A stretch of DNA of 64,000 nucleotides from an uncultured Lachnospiraceae bacterium (GCA_900549995.1 URQQ01000018.1:3009-67008); one strand, 5' to 3'. Shown: positions 53,152 through 62,092, numbered from the stretch's first letter. Numbers and translations are program-made. The notes: generated from the sequence alone by a model not told the origin.

Positions 53152-54885
53152 CTAATTACCCAACCACCGTTTAAACCCGTCGAACGCGGACGGCATCGGA
53201 TATTTTTCCTTAATTTCATCGAGTTTCGCGAACAGGAATTTGTGATTGTTTGTTTTTTCCAGTTCGTCTACGATGACTTCGTACCCGGTCATATGCCATT
53301 CTACGTGGCTGAAAATGTGTTTTGCGGGTGGAAGTTTTTTCAGTCTGACGGGTGTGAGTCCCAGGTCTTTACAGTAGGCGACGGCCTCTTTTTCATCCAG
53401 ACAGCCTTCGGTGTTGGGCAGTTCGTACATCCCGGCCAGCAGTCCTTTGGCAGGGCGTTTCTGTACTGCGGCAGCTTCCCCGTCTTTAAAGATGAAGACG
53501 GTCCGGTCTTCAATTCTGCGGTCTTTCGCCTTTTTCTTCACCGGGAGCTGCATCACAATGTCTTTTTTCTTCGCCAGACAGAGATGCGCCACCGGGCATA
53601 TTTCACATTTTGCCATACCGTTCGGCACACATACGAGGGCGCCCAGTTCAATCAGCCCCTGGTTGAAATCGCTTGCAGCATTTTGGGGAATGACTGTTTC
53701 AAGCGCCGCCTCAACTTTTTTCCGCACGCTTTCCTTCATAATATCTTCATCGCTTGCCAGGATCCTGGATACGACCCGCAGTACATTTCCATCAACTGCG
53801 GGTTTGGGAATTCCGTAGGCAAAGGAGCTGATCGCCCCCGCCGTATAATTCCCGATTCCTTTCAGCGAGCGGATTTCCTCATACGTATGGGGAAATTCCC
53901 CGCCGTGAAGTTCCATGATCTGCTGCGCCGCCTTTTGCATATTGCGGACACGGTTATAATACCCCAGTCCTTCCCACAATTTCAGCAGACGGTCCTCCGG
54001 CACCTCAGAAAGCTCCCGGACCCCCGGAAGTTCTGACAAAAATCTTTCATAATAAGGTTTCACCGCCTCGACTCTCGTCTGCTGAAGCATAATCTCCGAA
54101 ACCCAGACACGGTAGGCGTTCACATGTGACCGCCACGGAAGTTCCCGCTTATTTTCACGGTACCACTCCACAATCGGCTCTGCCATCTCATATAATTCAG
54201 GCCACTTAAGAATCACCGGCACTTCCCCTTTCACCTGAATCCAGTCCGGTTCCACGTCACATTCCACCGCTCTGACATGCACTCCCTGCTTCTGCGCTTC
54301 CTCAAGTGCCTCGCCAAACGCCGGATGCGTGTCCATATTGGGCGTAAAATACTTTGCACCAGACAATTGAATGACAAGCAGCACATACGCCTCATATCCA
54401 TCCTGAACGGCCTTTGAAAGTTCTCTTACGTGCTTCACAGCCCTTTCGCTTGGCGCATCCGGAAAACGGACAACTCCGCGCTCCTCCAGCGTGACCCCTT
54501 TGACTTCCACAAGGATCTTTTTCTCCCCCGCTTCCACATAGAGATCAATCCTGGAATTACCATACTTGTACTCCGGCTGAATCTTATCCACATTTTCCAG
54601 AAGATTTCCCGCTTCTATCCACTCCCACGCAAGTGCGTTGGGGATTTGTGAATCAATATTGACAATGCGCCCTTCCTTTTCCACAGCAATCAGATCCCAC
54701 TTCGTCGCCCGATCAGCGTTTTCGGCCTCCTGTACATACACAGACACCCCGAGCCATAAGAGCTCCCGAAGCCGCCCTGTGTTCTTCACATGAACCTTCT
54801 CACTTGTCCCATCAATCTCCACATAGGCAACGAAACGGTTGGGCCGCTTTAGAAATGTACCTCTTCTTACTCTGTCATATCTCAT
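53152..54885 (-). CDS. SfsA-MutY fusion protein
   Basis: A 577-aa protein made of two known enzymes. Residues 1-225 are SfsA (FLKRPNRFVAYVEIDG, HVKNTGRLRELL, the catalytic region YGNSRIDLYVE and VEVKGVTLEERGVVRFPDAPSERAVKHVREL). Residues about 230-577 are MutY: LPWR, WVSEIMLQQTRVEAV, the helix-hairpin-helix LKGIGNYTAGAISSFAYG with catalytic Asp in PAVDGNVLRV, the iron-sulfur Cys set CEICPVAHLC with an earlier Cys in ALVCVPNG, and a C-terminal NUDIX-like domain. SfsA is a nuclease-fold protein; MutY removes adenine opposite 8-oxoguanine. No stop or shift separates the parts. Confidence 0.92.
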   Translation of the reverse strand: MRYDRVRRGTFLKRPNRFVAYVEIDGTSEKVHVKNTGRLRELLWLGVSVYVQEAENADRATKWDLIAVEKEGRIVNIDSQIPNALAWEWIEAGNLLENVDKIQPEYKYGNSRIDLYVEAGEKKILVEVKGVTLEERGVVRFPDAPSERAVKHVRELSKAVQDGYEAYVLLVIQLSGAKYFTPNMDTHPAFGEALEEAQKQGVHVRAVECDVEPDWIQVKGEVPVILKWPELYEMAEPIVEWYRENKRELPWRSHVNAYRVWVSEIMLQQTRVEAVKPYYERFLSELPGVRELSEVPEDRLLKLWEGLGYYNRVRNMQKAAQQIMELHGGEFPHTYEEIRSLKGIGNYTAGAISSFAYGIPKPAVDGNVLRVVSRILASDEDIMKESVRKKVEAALETVIPQNAASDFNQGLIELGALVCVPNGMAKCEICPVAHLCLAKKKDIVMQLPVKKKAKDRRIEDRTVFIFKDGEAAAVQKRPAKGLLAGMYELPNTEGCLDEKEAVAYCKDLGLTPVRLKKLPPAKHIFSHVEWHMTGYEVIVDELEKTNNHKFLFAKLDEIKEKYPMPSAFDGFKRWLGN

Positions 54886-55253
54886 AGACTGCAGGCTCCG
54901 TCACAGGAATTCCCCCACTCCTTCTCTTTAAAACCTGGAATCACAAAAGAATCTCCCACAAGAAGCGGCCGCTTCACAAGCATACCATCTGTCGCAAGAA
55001 GTTCATACTGCTCCTCCTCCGACATCTCAGGAAGCCTGTCCTTTAATTCCAGCTCCCTGTATTTCATTCCGCTCGTGTTGAAGAAACGCTTCAGCGGAAG
55101 CCCGCTCCTTTTGTGCCACTCTTTCAGTTCAGACACGGTCGGATTCTCCTCTACGATATCTCTGTCCGTATAATCTACATGCATATCATCCAGCCATTTC
55201 TTCGCCTTTTTACACGTACTGCATTTTGGATATTCTATAAATAAAATACTCAT
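54882..55253 (-). CDS. ArsC/Spx-family protein
   Basis: A 123-aa thioredoxin-fold protein. The active CxxC is in YPKCSTCKKAKKWL (Cys about 10 and 13). The rest follows the ArsC-like pattern: YTDRDIVEENPTVSELKEWHKRSGLPLKRFFNTSGMKYRE and LLVGDSFVIPGFKEKEW. It may be an Spx-type regulator or a reductase; the Arg that marks true arsenate reductases is not clear. Start at MSILF (55253), with AAAGGA upstream. Its stop overlaps the ATG of sfsA-mutY by four bases. Confidence 0.88.
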   Translation of the reverse strand: MSILFIEYPKCSTCKKAKKWLDDMHVDYTDRDIVEENPTVSELKEWHKRSGLPLKRFFNTSGMKYRELELKDRLPEMSEEEQYELLATDGMLVKRPLLVGDSFVIPGFKEKEWGNSCDGACSL

Positions 55254-55328
55254 CTTCATTTTTCCTTTCTGTGATCTTCTTATATCTGGTACTATTATAT
55301 GAAATCTGGCGCCCAAACTCAAGTAAAA

Positions 55329-55361
55329 CAGCCAGGTATCTGTTTATAGAATACCTGGCTG
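55329..55361 (-). terminator. Terminator of the amino-acid transporter operon
   Basis: CAGCCAGGTAT pairs perfectly with ATACCTGGCTG, and on the minus strand a TTTTACTT tract follows. Confidence 0.88.
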
Positions 55362-55396
55362 CACATATTTCTATTCAATTCGTACGTTTAACCTTG

Positions 55397-56146
55397 CTAA
55401 GCTAACACTTTGGACAAAAATTCCTGAAGTCTCGCATCTTTTGGATTGGCAAAAAATTCATCCGGCTTCGCCTCTTCTTTGACCTGCCCTTCATCGATAA
55501 ACAGCACCCTGCTTCCGACTTCCTTGGCAAATCCCATCTCGTGCGTCACCACAACCATTGTCATTCCATCTCTGGCGAGTTTCCTCATAATCTCGAGCAC
55601 CTCACCGACCATTTCCGGGTCAAGTGCAGAAGTCGGTTCATCGAACAGCATTACATCCGGATCCATCGCAAGCGATCTCACAATGGCAATTCTCTGCTTC
55701 TGTCCGCCGGACAGCTGCACCGGGTATGCATTCGCTTTTTCCCGGAGCCCGACCATATCAAGCAGCTCCAGACCACGTTTCTCGGCATCAGCCTTACTCT
55801 TATTCAGAAGCTTAATCGGCGCAAGTGTAATGTTCTCCATGATCGTCTTATGAGGGAACAGGTTAAAATGCTGGAATACCATCCCCATCTTCTGACGGTG
55901 TTTATCCAGATCCACTTTCTTATCCGTGATGTCGACTCCCTCAAAATAGATGTGCCCGGTCGTCGGCACCTCCAAAAGATTTAAGGATCTCAGAAATGTC
56001 GATTTTCCAGAACCGGAAGGCCCGACAATCACGACCACTTCCCCTTTTTTTATTTCCTGGGAAATTCCGTTTAACGCATGAAATTTGCCATATATTTTGT
56101 GTACATCTTCTACTTTAATTAATACGTCTCCCTGATTAATGGTCAC
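55397..56146 (-). CDS. Polar amino-acid ABC transporter ATPase
   Basis: A 249-aa ATPase of the GlnQ/ArtP type: Walker A VGPSGSGKST (about residue 40), Q loop FQHFNLFPHKT, signature LSGGQKQR, Walker B VMLFDEPTSALDPE and switch VVTHEMGFAKE. It overlaps the permease gene by 11 bases. With the ArgR-like sites at the operon start, basic amino acids such as arginine are a reasonable guess for the substrate. Confidence 0.94.
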   Translation of the reverse strand: MTINQGDVLIKVEDVHKIYGKFHALNGISQEIKKGEVVVIVGPSGSGKSTFLRSLNLLEVPTTGHIYFEGVDITDKKVDLDKHRQKMGMVFQHFNLFPHKTIMENITLAPIKLLNKSKADAEKRGLELLDMVGLREKANAYPVQLSGGQKQRIAIVRSLAMDPDVMLFDEPTSALDPEMVGEVLEIMRKLARDGMTMVVVTHEMGFAKEVGSRVLFIDEGQVKEEAKPDEFFANPKDARLQEFLSKVLA

Positions 56147-56825
56147 TGTTTCTCAGCCTCCTTTCCAGAAGATTGACAAGTTTTGAGAAAATCATCACCA
56201 TGATCAGGTAGATCAGCGCCACTGCAATCAGAGGCATAAACGCGTCATATGTACGGCTCCTGATAATGTCCCCGCCTTTTGTCAGATCCTGAAGTGCAAT
56301 ATATCCCGAAACTGATGTCTCTTTTAATAGTGAAATAAACTCATTGCCGAGCGCAGGCAGAATATTTTTAAACGCCTGCGGCATGATGATGTAGATCATC
56401 GTCTGTCTGTAATTAAACCCGAGGCTTCTTCCAGCCTCGAACTGTCCTTCATCAATCGACATGATTCCGGACCTGAAAATCTCAGCCACATAGGCACCGG
56501 AGTTTATACCGAAGGCCATAACAGCGACCACCGTTTTACTGATATCTGAACTTCCGAATATAACAAAATAAATAATCAGAAGCTGTACAACAACCGGCGT
56601 TCCCCTGATCACCGTAATATAAAGATTGCAGATAAAGTTTAATATCTTCATCTTCCCGGTCTTATCATGTGTCGACCGGATAATTGCGATCACAAATCCA
56701 AGCACCACACCGAGAATCAGAGCAAAAAACGTAACAATCAATGTTACCTTGAGCCCCTCCAGAATGTATCTGTAGCGGTGATCTGTTATGAAGTTCATAA
56801 TAAACCGTTCTTGTAAATTTCCCAT
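56136..56825 (-). CDS. Polar amino-acid ABC transporter permease
   Basis: A 229-aa permease of the HisMQ family with about five membrane helices. The family segment GAYVAEIFRSGIMSIDEGQFEAGRSLGFN lies near residue 115, followed by MPQAFKNILPALGNEFISLLKETS. The start at 56825 has GAGAGGAT 8 bases upstream. It lies 28 bases after the binding-protein gene. Confidence 0.94.
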   Translation of the reverse strand: MGNLQERFIMNFITDHRYRYILEGLKVTLIVTFFALILGVVLGFVIAIIRSTHDKTGKMKILNFICNLYITVIRGTPVVVQLLIIYFVIFGSSDISKTVVAVMAFGINSGAYVAEIFRSGIMSIDEGQFEAGRSLGFNYRQTMIYIIMPQAFKNILPALGNEFISLLKETSVSGYIALQDLTKGGDIIRSRTYDAFMPLIAVALIYLIMVMIFSKLVNLLERRLRNSDH

Positions 56826-56853
56826 GTGTTATCCTCTCAACTTTCAGAAGGCT

Positions 56854-57675
56854 TTATTTATCCTGTACAATGATTACCTGGCGTCCTGTGTAATATGTAT
56901 CTGAAAAATCAACCTGAGTTTCTCTTTCCTCTGTCACTGTCATACCCGCAGCTCCAAAGTCTGCTTTTCCGCCCTGTACTGCCGGGATAATAGAATCAAA
57001 TGCCATATCCTCAATTTTCAGTGTCATGCCAAGTCTGTCAGCAATTGCCTGCGCAAGGTCTGCATCGATTCCCATGATCTTATCGTTGTCATGATATTCA
57101 TATGGAGGGAACTCTGCATTAGTAGCCATCACAAGCTCACCTTTGGATGTATCCGTTCCTTCCGGAGTTGTATAGTAATTTTCACCTGCTGCATCGCCGA
57201 TATAAGAATTTACGATCTGATCAAATGTTCCGTCATCTTTCAGTTCTTTTAAGACTGTGTTAAACTGTTCTGTCAGCTCACTGTCCTTTTTAAAGCACAT
57301 TGCATAATCCTCTTCTGTATATGCAGATTCTACAATTTTAAGTCCCTCATTCTCTGCCACAAATGTCTGCGCAGGCTGGTCATCGATAACTACAGCATCG
57401 ATCTTTCCCTGCTGAAGAGCCTGTACCGCTTCAAATCCTTTGTTGTAACGCTCTACATTTTCATCACCGAAATCATCAGTTACACTCATATCTCCAGTTG
57501 TTCCAAGCTGAACGCCGACTTTCTTTCCTTCCAGATCATCTTTGCTCGTGATCTCTGTACTTGCCTTTGCATCTTTATTGCTGCTCTTGGACTCCTCTTT
57601 CTTTGATCCACAGGCTGCCATTGATGCCACACATGCAACAGTTAATACTGTGCACAAAATCTTCTTCATTTTCAT
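56854..57675 (-). CDS. Amino-acid-binding lipoprotein
   Basis: A 273-aa lipoprotein of the type 3 binding-protein family. Signal: MKMKKILCTVLTVACVASM with lipobox MAAC (Cys about 22). The two lobes carry VGVQLGTTGDMSV, VVIDDQPAQTFV, FPPYEYHDNDKIMGIDADLAQAIA and DFGAAGMTVTEERE. The start at 57675 has GAGGGAAAAA upstream. First gene of the three-gene importer operon. Confidence 0.93.
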   Translation of the reverse strand: MKMKKILCTVLTVACVASMAACGSKKEESKSSNKDAKASTEITSKDDLEGKKVGVQLGTTGDMSVTDDFGDENVERYNKGFEAVQALQQGKIDAVVIDDQPAQTFVAENEGLKIVESAYTEEDYAMCFKKDSELTEQFNTVLKELKDDGTFDQIVNSYIGDAAGENYYTTPEGTDTSKGELVMATNAEFPPYEYHDNDKIMGIDADLAQAIADRLGMTLKIEDMAFDSIIPAVQGGKADFGAAGMTVTEERETQVDFSDTYYTGRQVIIVQDK

Positions 57676-57698
57676 AATTTTTCCCTCTTTCTTCATTT

Positions 57699-57753
57699 CT
57701 TGCATAAAAATTCATTTGTCTTTTTATTCTATCACTTTTTATGCAAAAGTCAA
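57699..57753 (-). promoter_or_regulatory. Promoter with two ArgR-box-like operators
   Basis: Minus strand TTGACT (57748-57753), 16 bases, TAGAAT (57726-57731). Two inverted copies of TTGCATAAAAA flank it: ATGAATTTTTATGCAAG (within 57699-57718) lies at the expected transcription start and TTGCATAAAAAGTGATA (57730-57747) fills the spacer. The first copy agrees with the Bacillus ARG box (ATGAAT, A/T tract, ATKCAAK) apart from the middle of the A/T tract. Confidence 0.65.
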
Positions 57754-57775
57754 CTCCCCGGCGCAATACCAGGGA
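57754..57775 (-). terminator. Terminator after uppP
   Basis: CTCCC-C-GG and CC-A-GGGAG pair around a 7-base loop. It lies between the end of uppP and the promoter of the next operon. Confidence 0.6.
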
Positions 57776-57829
57776 GCTTCTTTTTGCAACTGTATCTTGA
57801 AAACAGGCATCTATTTCATAATTCGTGCA

Positions 57830-58648
57830 CTAGCCCCAGATGGTAAAGTACAAAAGTACGATGACTCCAAGCACAATCCGGTAATAACCAAATGCTTTAA
57901 AGTCGTGTTTTTTAATATACCCCATCAGGAACTTAATTGCGAATACCGATACGAAGAATGCTACAAGCGAACCCGTCAGAAGTACCGCAACCTGCATTCC
58001 CGTGTAGTGAAAACCAAATTTTACCATCTTCAGAAAGCTTGCCCCGAACATCACCGGAATCGCAAGATAGAAGGTGAATTCCGCTGCCACAAATCTGGAT
58101 GTACCAAGCAGCAAGGCCCCGATAATCGTCGCTCCGGATCTTGAAGTTCCCGGAATCATTGACAATACCTGGAAAAGTCCTATACAAAGCGCCGTTGTAT
58201 AAGGAAGTTCCACAAGTTTCTCCACCTTGGGCTTCACACCCGCATTTCTCGTCTCAACAATAATGAACAGCACACCATAGACAATCAGCATGATCGCAAT
58301 CACAACCGGCGTATGCAGATGTGCGTCGATAAAATCATCTGCGAGAAGCCCGATGACCATCGCCGGCAGCGTGGCGATAATAACCTTCGCCCACAGCACA
58401 AATGTATTATGTTTCTGTTTCTCCGTCTTCTTCGGAGAAAACGGGTTCAGCTTATGGAAATAAAGTACCACAACCGCCATGATTGCTCCCAGCTGTATGA
58501 CTACAAAAAACATATTTTTAAATGCTTCACTCTGATTCAGTTTCATGAACTCATCTACCAGAAGCAGATGCCCCGTACTGCTGATCGGAAGCCATTCGGT
58601 AATTCCCTCTACAATCCCAAGGAATATTGATTTTAAAATATCCAGCAT
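57830..58648 (-). CDS. uppP: Undecaprenyl-diphosphatase
   Basis: A 272-aa membrane enzyme (BacA family) with about eight helices. The catalytic segments are GIVEGITEWLPISSTGHLLL (residues 12-31) and SMIPGTSRSGATIIGALLLG (about 163-182). It recycles the undecaprenyl carrier for cell-wall synthesis and gives bacitracin tolerance. AAGGAGAAT precedes the ATG. It follows the Cof-type hydrolase by 14 bases. Confidence 0.96.
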   Translation of the reverse strand: MLDILKSIFLGIVEGITEWLPISSTGHLLLVDEFMKLNQSEAFKNMFFVVIQLGAIMAVVVLYFHKLNPFSPKKTEKQKHNTFVLWAKVIIATLPAMVIGLLADDFIDAHLHTPVVIAIMLIVYGVLFIIVETRNAGVKPKVEKLVELPYTTALCIGLFQVLSMIPGTSRSGATIIGALLLGTSRFVAAEFTFYLAIPVMFGASFLKMVKFGFHYTGMQVAVLLTGSLVAFFVSVFAIKFLMGYIKKHDFKAFGYYRIVLGVIVLLYFTIWG

Positions 58649-58662
58649 AATATTCTCCTTTT

Positions 58663-59487
58663 CTAATTCAGGACAAATTTTTCAATTGCCCTTGCTACTC
58701 CATCCTCATTGTTCGCCGCAGTGACATAGTCAGCTGCCTCCCGGATCTCTTTTGTTCCATTTGCCATGGCAACTGCAAATCCAACCTCCTTTAGCATCTT
58801 TAAGTCATTCATCCCATCTCCGCAGGCCATGATCTCTTCCCGTTTAATTCCAAGGATCTCCCCAAGTTTTAAGAGTCCGGCCCCTTTATTGACCCCGCCG
58901 TTATTGACTTCGATATTGTTGCTCAGGGCTCCCGTCACCTCAATGTCTTCGACTGCACTTAAATCTTCAAGCGCACGCCTTTTTTCTTCCAGACTCTTAA
59001 ATGTTCCCTGGACCTTATCAAGCGGGCGGTTCATCTCTCTCATTTTATTGCGTATTCCGGCTACAGGCTTCCGGGTAGACATCACATATCCCGCCATGTT
59101 GGGATTCGGCAGGTATTCACCGATCCGGCTGTACATTTCCTCGTTTACATAACCGATGCCGTCAAAAAATACTTCCTGCAGTGCATCATACCTGTCGAAT
59201 ACATCCAGAACCTTACTGGCCGTCTCCATTTTCACAAGCGACTCATACAGCATCCGGTTCTCCTGCTGATCCACAATTCTCGCCCCGTTGGACGCGAGAA
59301 TATATCTCATCCCGGGAAAATTTTTCAGCTCTTCTGGAATCCCCGTAAGCGGCCTCCCAGTCGAAACAAGAACCACAACACCACGGCGGATTGCTTCTCT
59401 GATCGCCTCCCGGGAACGTTCACTGATACTTTTGTCTTCCCTCAAAAGCGTACCATCCAAATCCAGTCCAACCATTTTAATACTCAT
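58663..59487 (-). CDS. Cof-type HAD-superfamily hydrolase
   Basis: A 274-aa phosphatase. Motif I is GLDLDGTLL (residues 7-15), motif II VLVSTGRP, motif III the Lys in NKGAGLLKLG and motif IV MACGDGMNDLKML; the large inserted cap (about 85-190) is type IIB. Substrate probably a sugar phosphate or flavin precursor, not determinable here. It overlaps the upstream gene by 11 bases. Confidence 0.93.
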   Translation of the reverse strand: MSIKMVGLDLDGTLLREDKSISERSREAIREAIRRGVVVLVSTGRPLTGIPEELKNFPGMRYILASNGARIVDQQENRMLYESLVKMETASKVLDVFDRYDALQEVFFDGIGYVNEEMYSRIGEYLPNPNMAGYVMSTRKPVAGIRNKMREMNRPLDKVQGTFKSLEEKRRALEDLSAVEDIEVTGALSNNIEVNNGGVNKGAGLLKLGEILGIKREEIMACGDGMNDLKMLKEVGFAVAMANGTKEIREAADYVTAANNEDGVARAIEKFVLN

Positions 59488-60058
59488 ACGTAGTCAGTTC
59501 CTTTCCTTCCCTCCGATAAATAAACAAATCCCGGCTTACCTTCTCCCTGTTACGCTCATATGCCTCATCCCCATATAGCTTCATGCTGTCAATCAGCCCC
59601 TGGCTTCCGGCCGGCACGAACAACACCATATCCTTTGACGGCGCCATGATGACGATATCATCGTTCAGCTTTTCTGCACACATATTCCAGATATACTGAA
59701 GGCAGAGAGAACTCGCTTCATGAAGCCCGTCAGCCAGAATTCCAAAGCCTCCATATAATGTATGAGAAATAACAAATTTTATATCCCTTGCAAGATTTTC
59801 ACACGCAGTATAATACAGCTGTTCTATATCGCAGCCTGGAGGAAGCATATTGTCCTTTATAATCTCATATGCATCATTTCCCCTGTCAATCACCAGAACA
59901 ACCATCAGATTCCCTGCAAACGAGATCAGCGGTGTATCCTTCTCTGAGATAAGTTTGCCGTTCAGTGCCTGATGGTCTACAAGAGATTCCTTCACCCAAG
60001 GGTAGATATGGTCTCTGATATTTTCCAGCAAATAATGTTCTTCTTCATATTTTTTCAT
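59477..60058 (-). CDS. Conserved protein of unknown function (DUF5688/DUF1444-like)
   Basis: A 193-aa soluble protein. The C-terminal half (ARDIKFVISHTLYGG, then DIVIMAPSKDMVLFVPAG and RDLFIYRREGKEL) recalls proteins of unknown function in Lachnospiraceae such as DUF5688 or DUF1444; I hold this loosely. No motif of catalysis is seen. The start at 60058 has AAAGGATGG upstream; a longer frame starts at 60091. It heads the group with the Cof hydrolase and uppP. Confidence 0.65.
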   Translation of the reverse strand: MKKYEEEHYLLENIRDHIYPWVKESLVDHQALNGKLISEKDTPLISFAGNLMVVLVIDRGNDAYEIIKDNMLPPGCDIEQLYYTACENLARDIKFVISHTLYGGFGILADGLHEASSLCLQYIWNMCAEKLNDDIVIMAPSKDMVLFVPAGSQGLIDSMKLYGDEAYERNREKVSRDLFIYRREGKELTTYEY

Positions 60059-60215
60059 CTGATTTCCATCCTTTATCTGTACCTTCCGCATGATTTCAAG
60101 TTCTTTTACCAGTACAGGTTAAACCAAATACCTGCACAATTCACACCGGAAGGCGTTATAATATCCGTAAACAACGCACTAAAATCGTTTTCAGACATCT
60201 ATATCATAACAAAGT

Positions 60216-60244
60216 TTGCTTAATTACGCAATTTATAGTATAAT
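60216..60244 (+). promoter_or_regulatory. Promoter of the SleB-type hydrolase gene
   Basis: TTGCTT (60216-60221), 17 bases, TATAAT (60239-60244). This places the transcription start after 60250 and rules out earlier starts for the protein. Confidence 0.8.
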
Positions 60245-60281
60245 ACTAAAGCAAGATTTTGCAACGAAAGGAACACAGATC

Positions 60282-61442
60282 ATGAGAACGAAAAGAAAAT
60301 GCAGATTATGTACCTGTTTGATTTTCGCCTGTGCCATTACAATGGGTATGCCTGTCATCCCTGTTGTTAATGCAGAAGATTCTGTAGAAAGCCTGGAGAA
60401 TGCCACTTCCGGCCTTCAGAACGAACTGAATGGACTGAACAGTGAATTAGCCAGCTTAAGTTCTGAAATTGATTCTACACTGGAACAGCTGAATTCTACA
60501 ACAGCTCAGGTAGAACAGACTAAGATTGATTTAGCCAATGCCAAGGCGGAGGAAGAATCACAGTACGAAGCTATGAAGAAAAGAATCCGGTACATGTATG
60601 AAGAGGGCAACACTTCTATGCTCGAGCTCATCTTATCTGCAAAAAGTATGGCAGATTTCCTGAACAAGGCGGATTTCGTCACTTCCATCAGTGAATACGA
60701 CCGCGAAATGCTGAACCAGCTTCACACTGTACAAGAACAAGTAGCACAGAAAGAGGCCGACCTTCAGGCGGAACAAGCCTCTTTGACAAACCTCAAGAAT
60801 GATTTAGACAACAAAGAACAGACCCTGACAAATAAAATATCCAGTACTTCCGGGGAACTGAGCCAGTACTCAGCCCAGCTGGAGCGTGCAAGAGCCGCTG
60901 CAGCAGCTGCACAGGAAGCACTGAATAAACAGGTACAGGTACAACAGGCAGCAGAAGCCCTGAAAGCAAAACAGGAAGCTGAGGCTCTGGCTCAGCAGCA
61001 GGCTGCCCAATCCCAAAATACATCCGATAATACCCCAGATTACTCTGAACCGTCCGACTCCTCAGGCAGCAGTGGTACCTCGTGGAACCCGCCGTCAGAA
61101 GCGAGCGCTTCAGAATTGGACGAGATGGCTGCAATATTGGAATGCGAAGCAGGAACAAGCGATTACGAAGCTCTCCTCGCCGTAGCTTCTGTTATTATGA
61201 ACCGTGTAAACAGCTCAAGCTATCCGAACACGATTCACGGCGTCATCCACCAGTCAGGCCAGTTCAGCCCTGTGGCTTCTGGCAAATTCGACCGTGTCCT
61301 TTCACGTGGCGCACCCGCCATCTGCTATGAAGCGGCGAGAGATGCTATCGCAGGAAAGAATAACATCGGAGACTGTATGCAGTTCCGTATGATTGGAACA
61401 TCACATCAGGGAATCACAATCGGGGATAATGTATTTTTCTAA
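60282..61442 (+). CDS. Secreted coiled-coil protein with SleB-type cell-wall hydrolase domain
   Basis: A 386-aa exported protein. Signal peptide residues 1-32 (basic start, LIFACAITMGMPVIPVV, cleavage near NAED). Residues 35-260 are a long coiled coil of the PcsB/CwlO type (SLENATSGLQNELNGLNSEL and repeats), followed by a low-complexity Ser/Pro linker (about 258-290). Residues 290-386 are a SleB/cell-wall hydrolase 2 domain (ELDEMAAILECEAG, VASVIMNRVNS, QFSPVASGKFDRVL). It probably cleaves peptidoglycan during growth or division, with the coiled coil controlling it. AAAGGAAC precedes the ATG. Confidence 0.92.
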   Translation: MRTKRKCRLCTCLIFACAITMGMPVIPVVNAEDSVESLENATSGLQNELNGLNSELASLSSEIDSTLEQLNSTTAQVEQTKIDLANAKAEEESQYEAMKKRIRYMYEEGNTSMLELILSAKSMADFLNKADFVTSISEYDREMLNQLHTVQEQVAQKEADLQAEQASLTNLKNDLDNKEQTLTNKISSTSGELSQYSAQLERARAAAAAAQEALNKQVQVQQAAEALKAKQEAEALAQQQAAQSQNTSDNTPDYSEPSDSSGSSGTSWNPPSEASASELDEMAAILECEAGTSDYEALLAVASVIMNRVNSSSYPNTIHGVIHQSGQFSPVASGKFDRVLSRGAPAICYEAARDAIAGKNNIGDCMQFRMIGTSHQGITIGDNVFF

Positions 61443-61464
61443 AAACTGAATAGAGGCATATAAT

Positions 61465-61512
61465 AAAGAGCGTATCATTTACAGGAACAACCCCGAAATG
61501 ATGCGCTCTTTT
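61465..61512 (+). terminator. Terminator after the SleB-type gene
   Basis: AAAGAGCG-T-ATCATTT pairs with GAAATGAT-G-CGCTCTTTT; T tract follows. Confidence 0.85.
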
Positions 61513-61513
61513 C

Positions 61514-61542
61514 TAGACAAAAGCCACATGTTCTGTTATAAT
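61514..61542 (+). promoter_or_regulatory. Promoter of tRNA-Ser
   Basis: TAGACA (61514-61519), 17 bases, TATAAT (61537-61542). Confidence 0.75.
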
Positions 61543-61600
61543 AGGTATTGTTTGCGGCAGAAGCATATTGTATTCGCATCCTGCCGGCTGATATCATTCT

Positions 61601-61688
61601 GGAGACGTATCGAAGTGGCCATAACGAGCTTGACTCGAAATCAAGTTGTCGGGCAACCGGCACGTGGGTTCGAATCCCACCGTCTCCG
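61601..61688 (+). tRNA. tRNA-Ser (anticodon CGA)
   Basis: An 88-base tRNA. The acceptor arms GGAGACG and CGTCTCC pair perfectly, the anticodon arm is CTTGA-CTCGAAA-TCAAG with anticodon CGA at 61636-61638, a long variable arm (GTCGGGCAACCGGC) marks a class II tRNA, and the T arm is GTGGGTTCGAATCCCAC. It reads UCG codons. CCA is not encoded. Confidence 0.97.
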
Positions 61689-61837
61689 TTCGTAAAAATA
61701 AACATCGCAGATGTTTCCCTGTAGAAATACTCTCTCAGACAATTACCTGCCTGATCATTGCTTTTGTTCTTTTCCTTCTCACAGTCGGTTTCAGACCTGA
61801 CACTTCCAGATAATATTTATGCTAAGGAGGAGATACC

Positions 61838-62071
61838 ATGAACCCATTAAAATTTCTGGAACTTCAAAATTCCTGGAATCAGTTCAAATGCAGACATCCA
61901 AAATTCCCAGGATTTTTAAAAGCAGTATCCAAACATGCCATCGCCGAGGGCACGATTCTTGAAATCACAGTGACCGACCCGGACGGCAAATCTTATACTT
62001 CCAACTTACGTCTGACAAAAGAAGACATGGAACTGTTTAAAAAAGCAGGCGAAAATACCCGGCAATCCTGA
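61838..62071 (+). CDS. Small conserved protein of unknown function
   Basis: A 77-aa protein with no membrane segment: a basic first half (MNPLKFLELQNSWNQFKCRHPKFPGFLKAV) and a second half that could be a small beta sheet (GTILEITVTDPDGKSYTSNLRLTKEDMELF). I recall similar short proteins in Lachnospiraceae but no function. AAGGAGGAG lies 9 bases before the ATG. It ends in a terminator that overlaps its stop codon. Confidence 0.8.
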   Translation: MNPLKFLELQNSWNQFKCRHPKFPGFLKAVSKHAIAEGTILEITVTDPDGKSYTSNLRLTKEDMELFKKAGENTRQS

Positions 62072-62092
62072 TTCTGCCGGGATTTTCTTTTT
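62058..62092 (+). terminator. Terminator overlapping the end of the 77-aa gene
   Basis: CCCGGCA pairs with TGCCGGG, then ATTTTCTTTTT. Confidence 0.88.

Noticed and set aside
53242..54036. 264-codon plus-strand frame opposite mutY
   Set aside because: Phe/His/Cys-rich mirror of conserved MutY sequence; no start signal.
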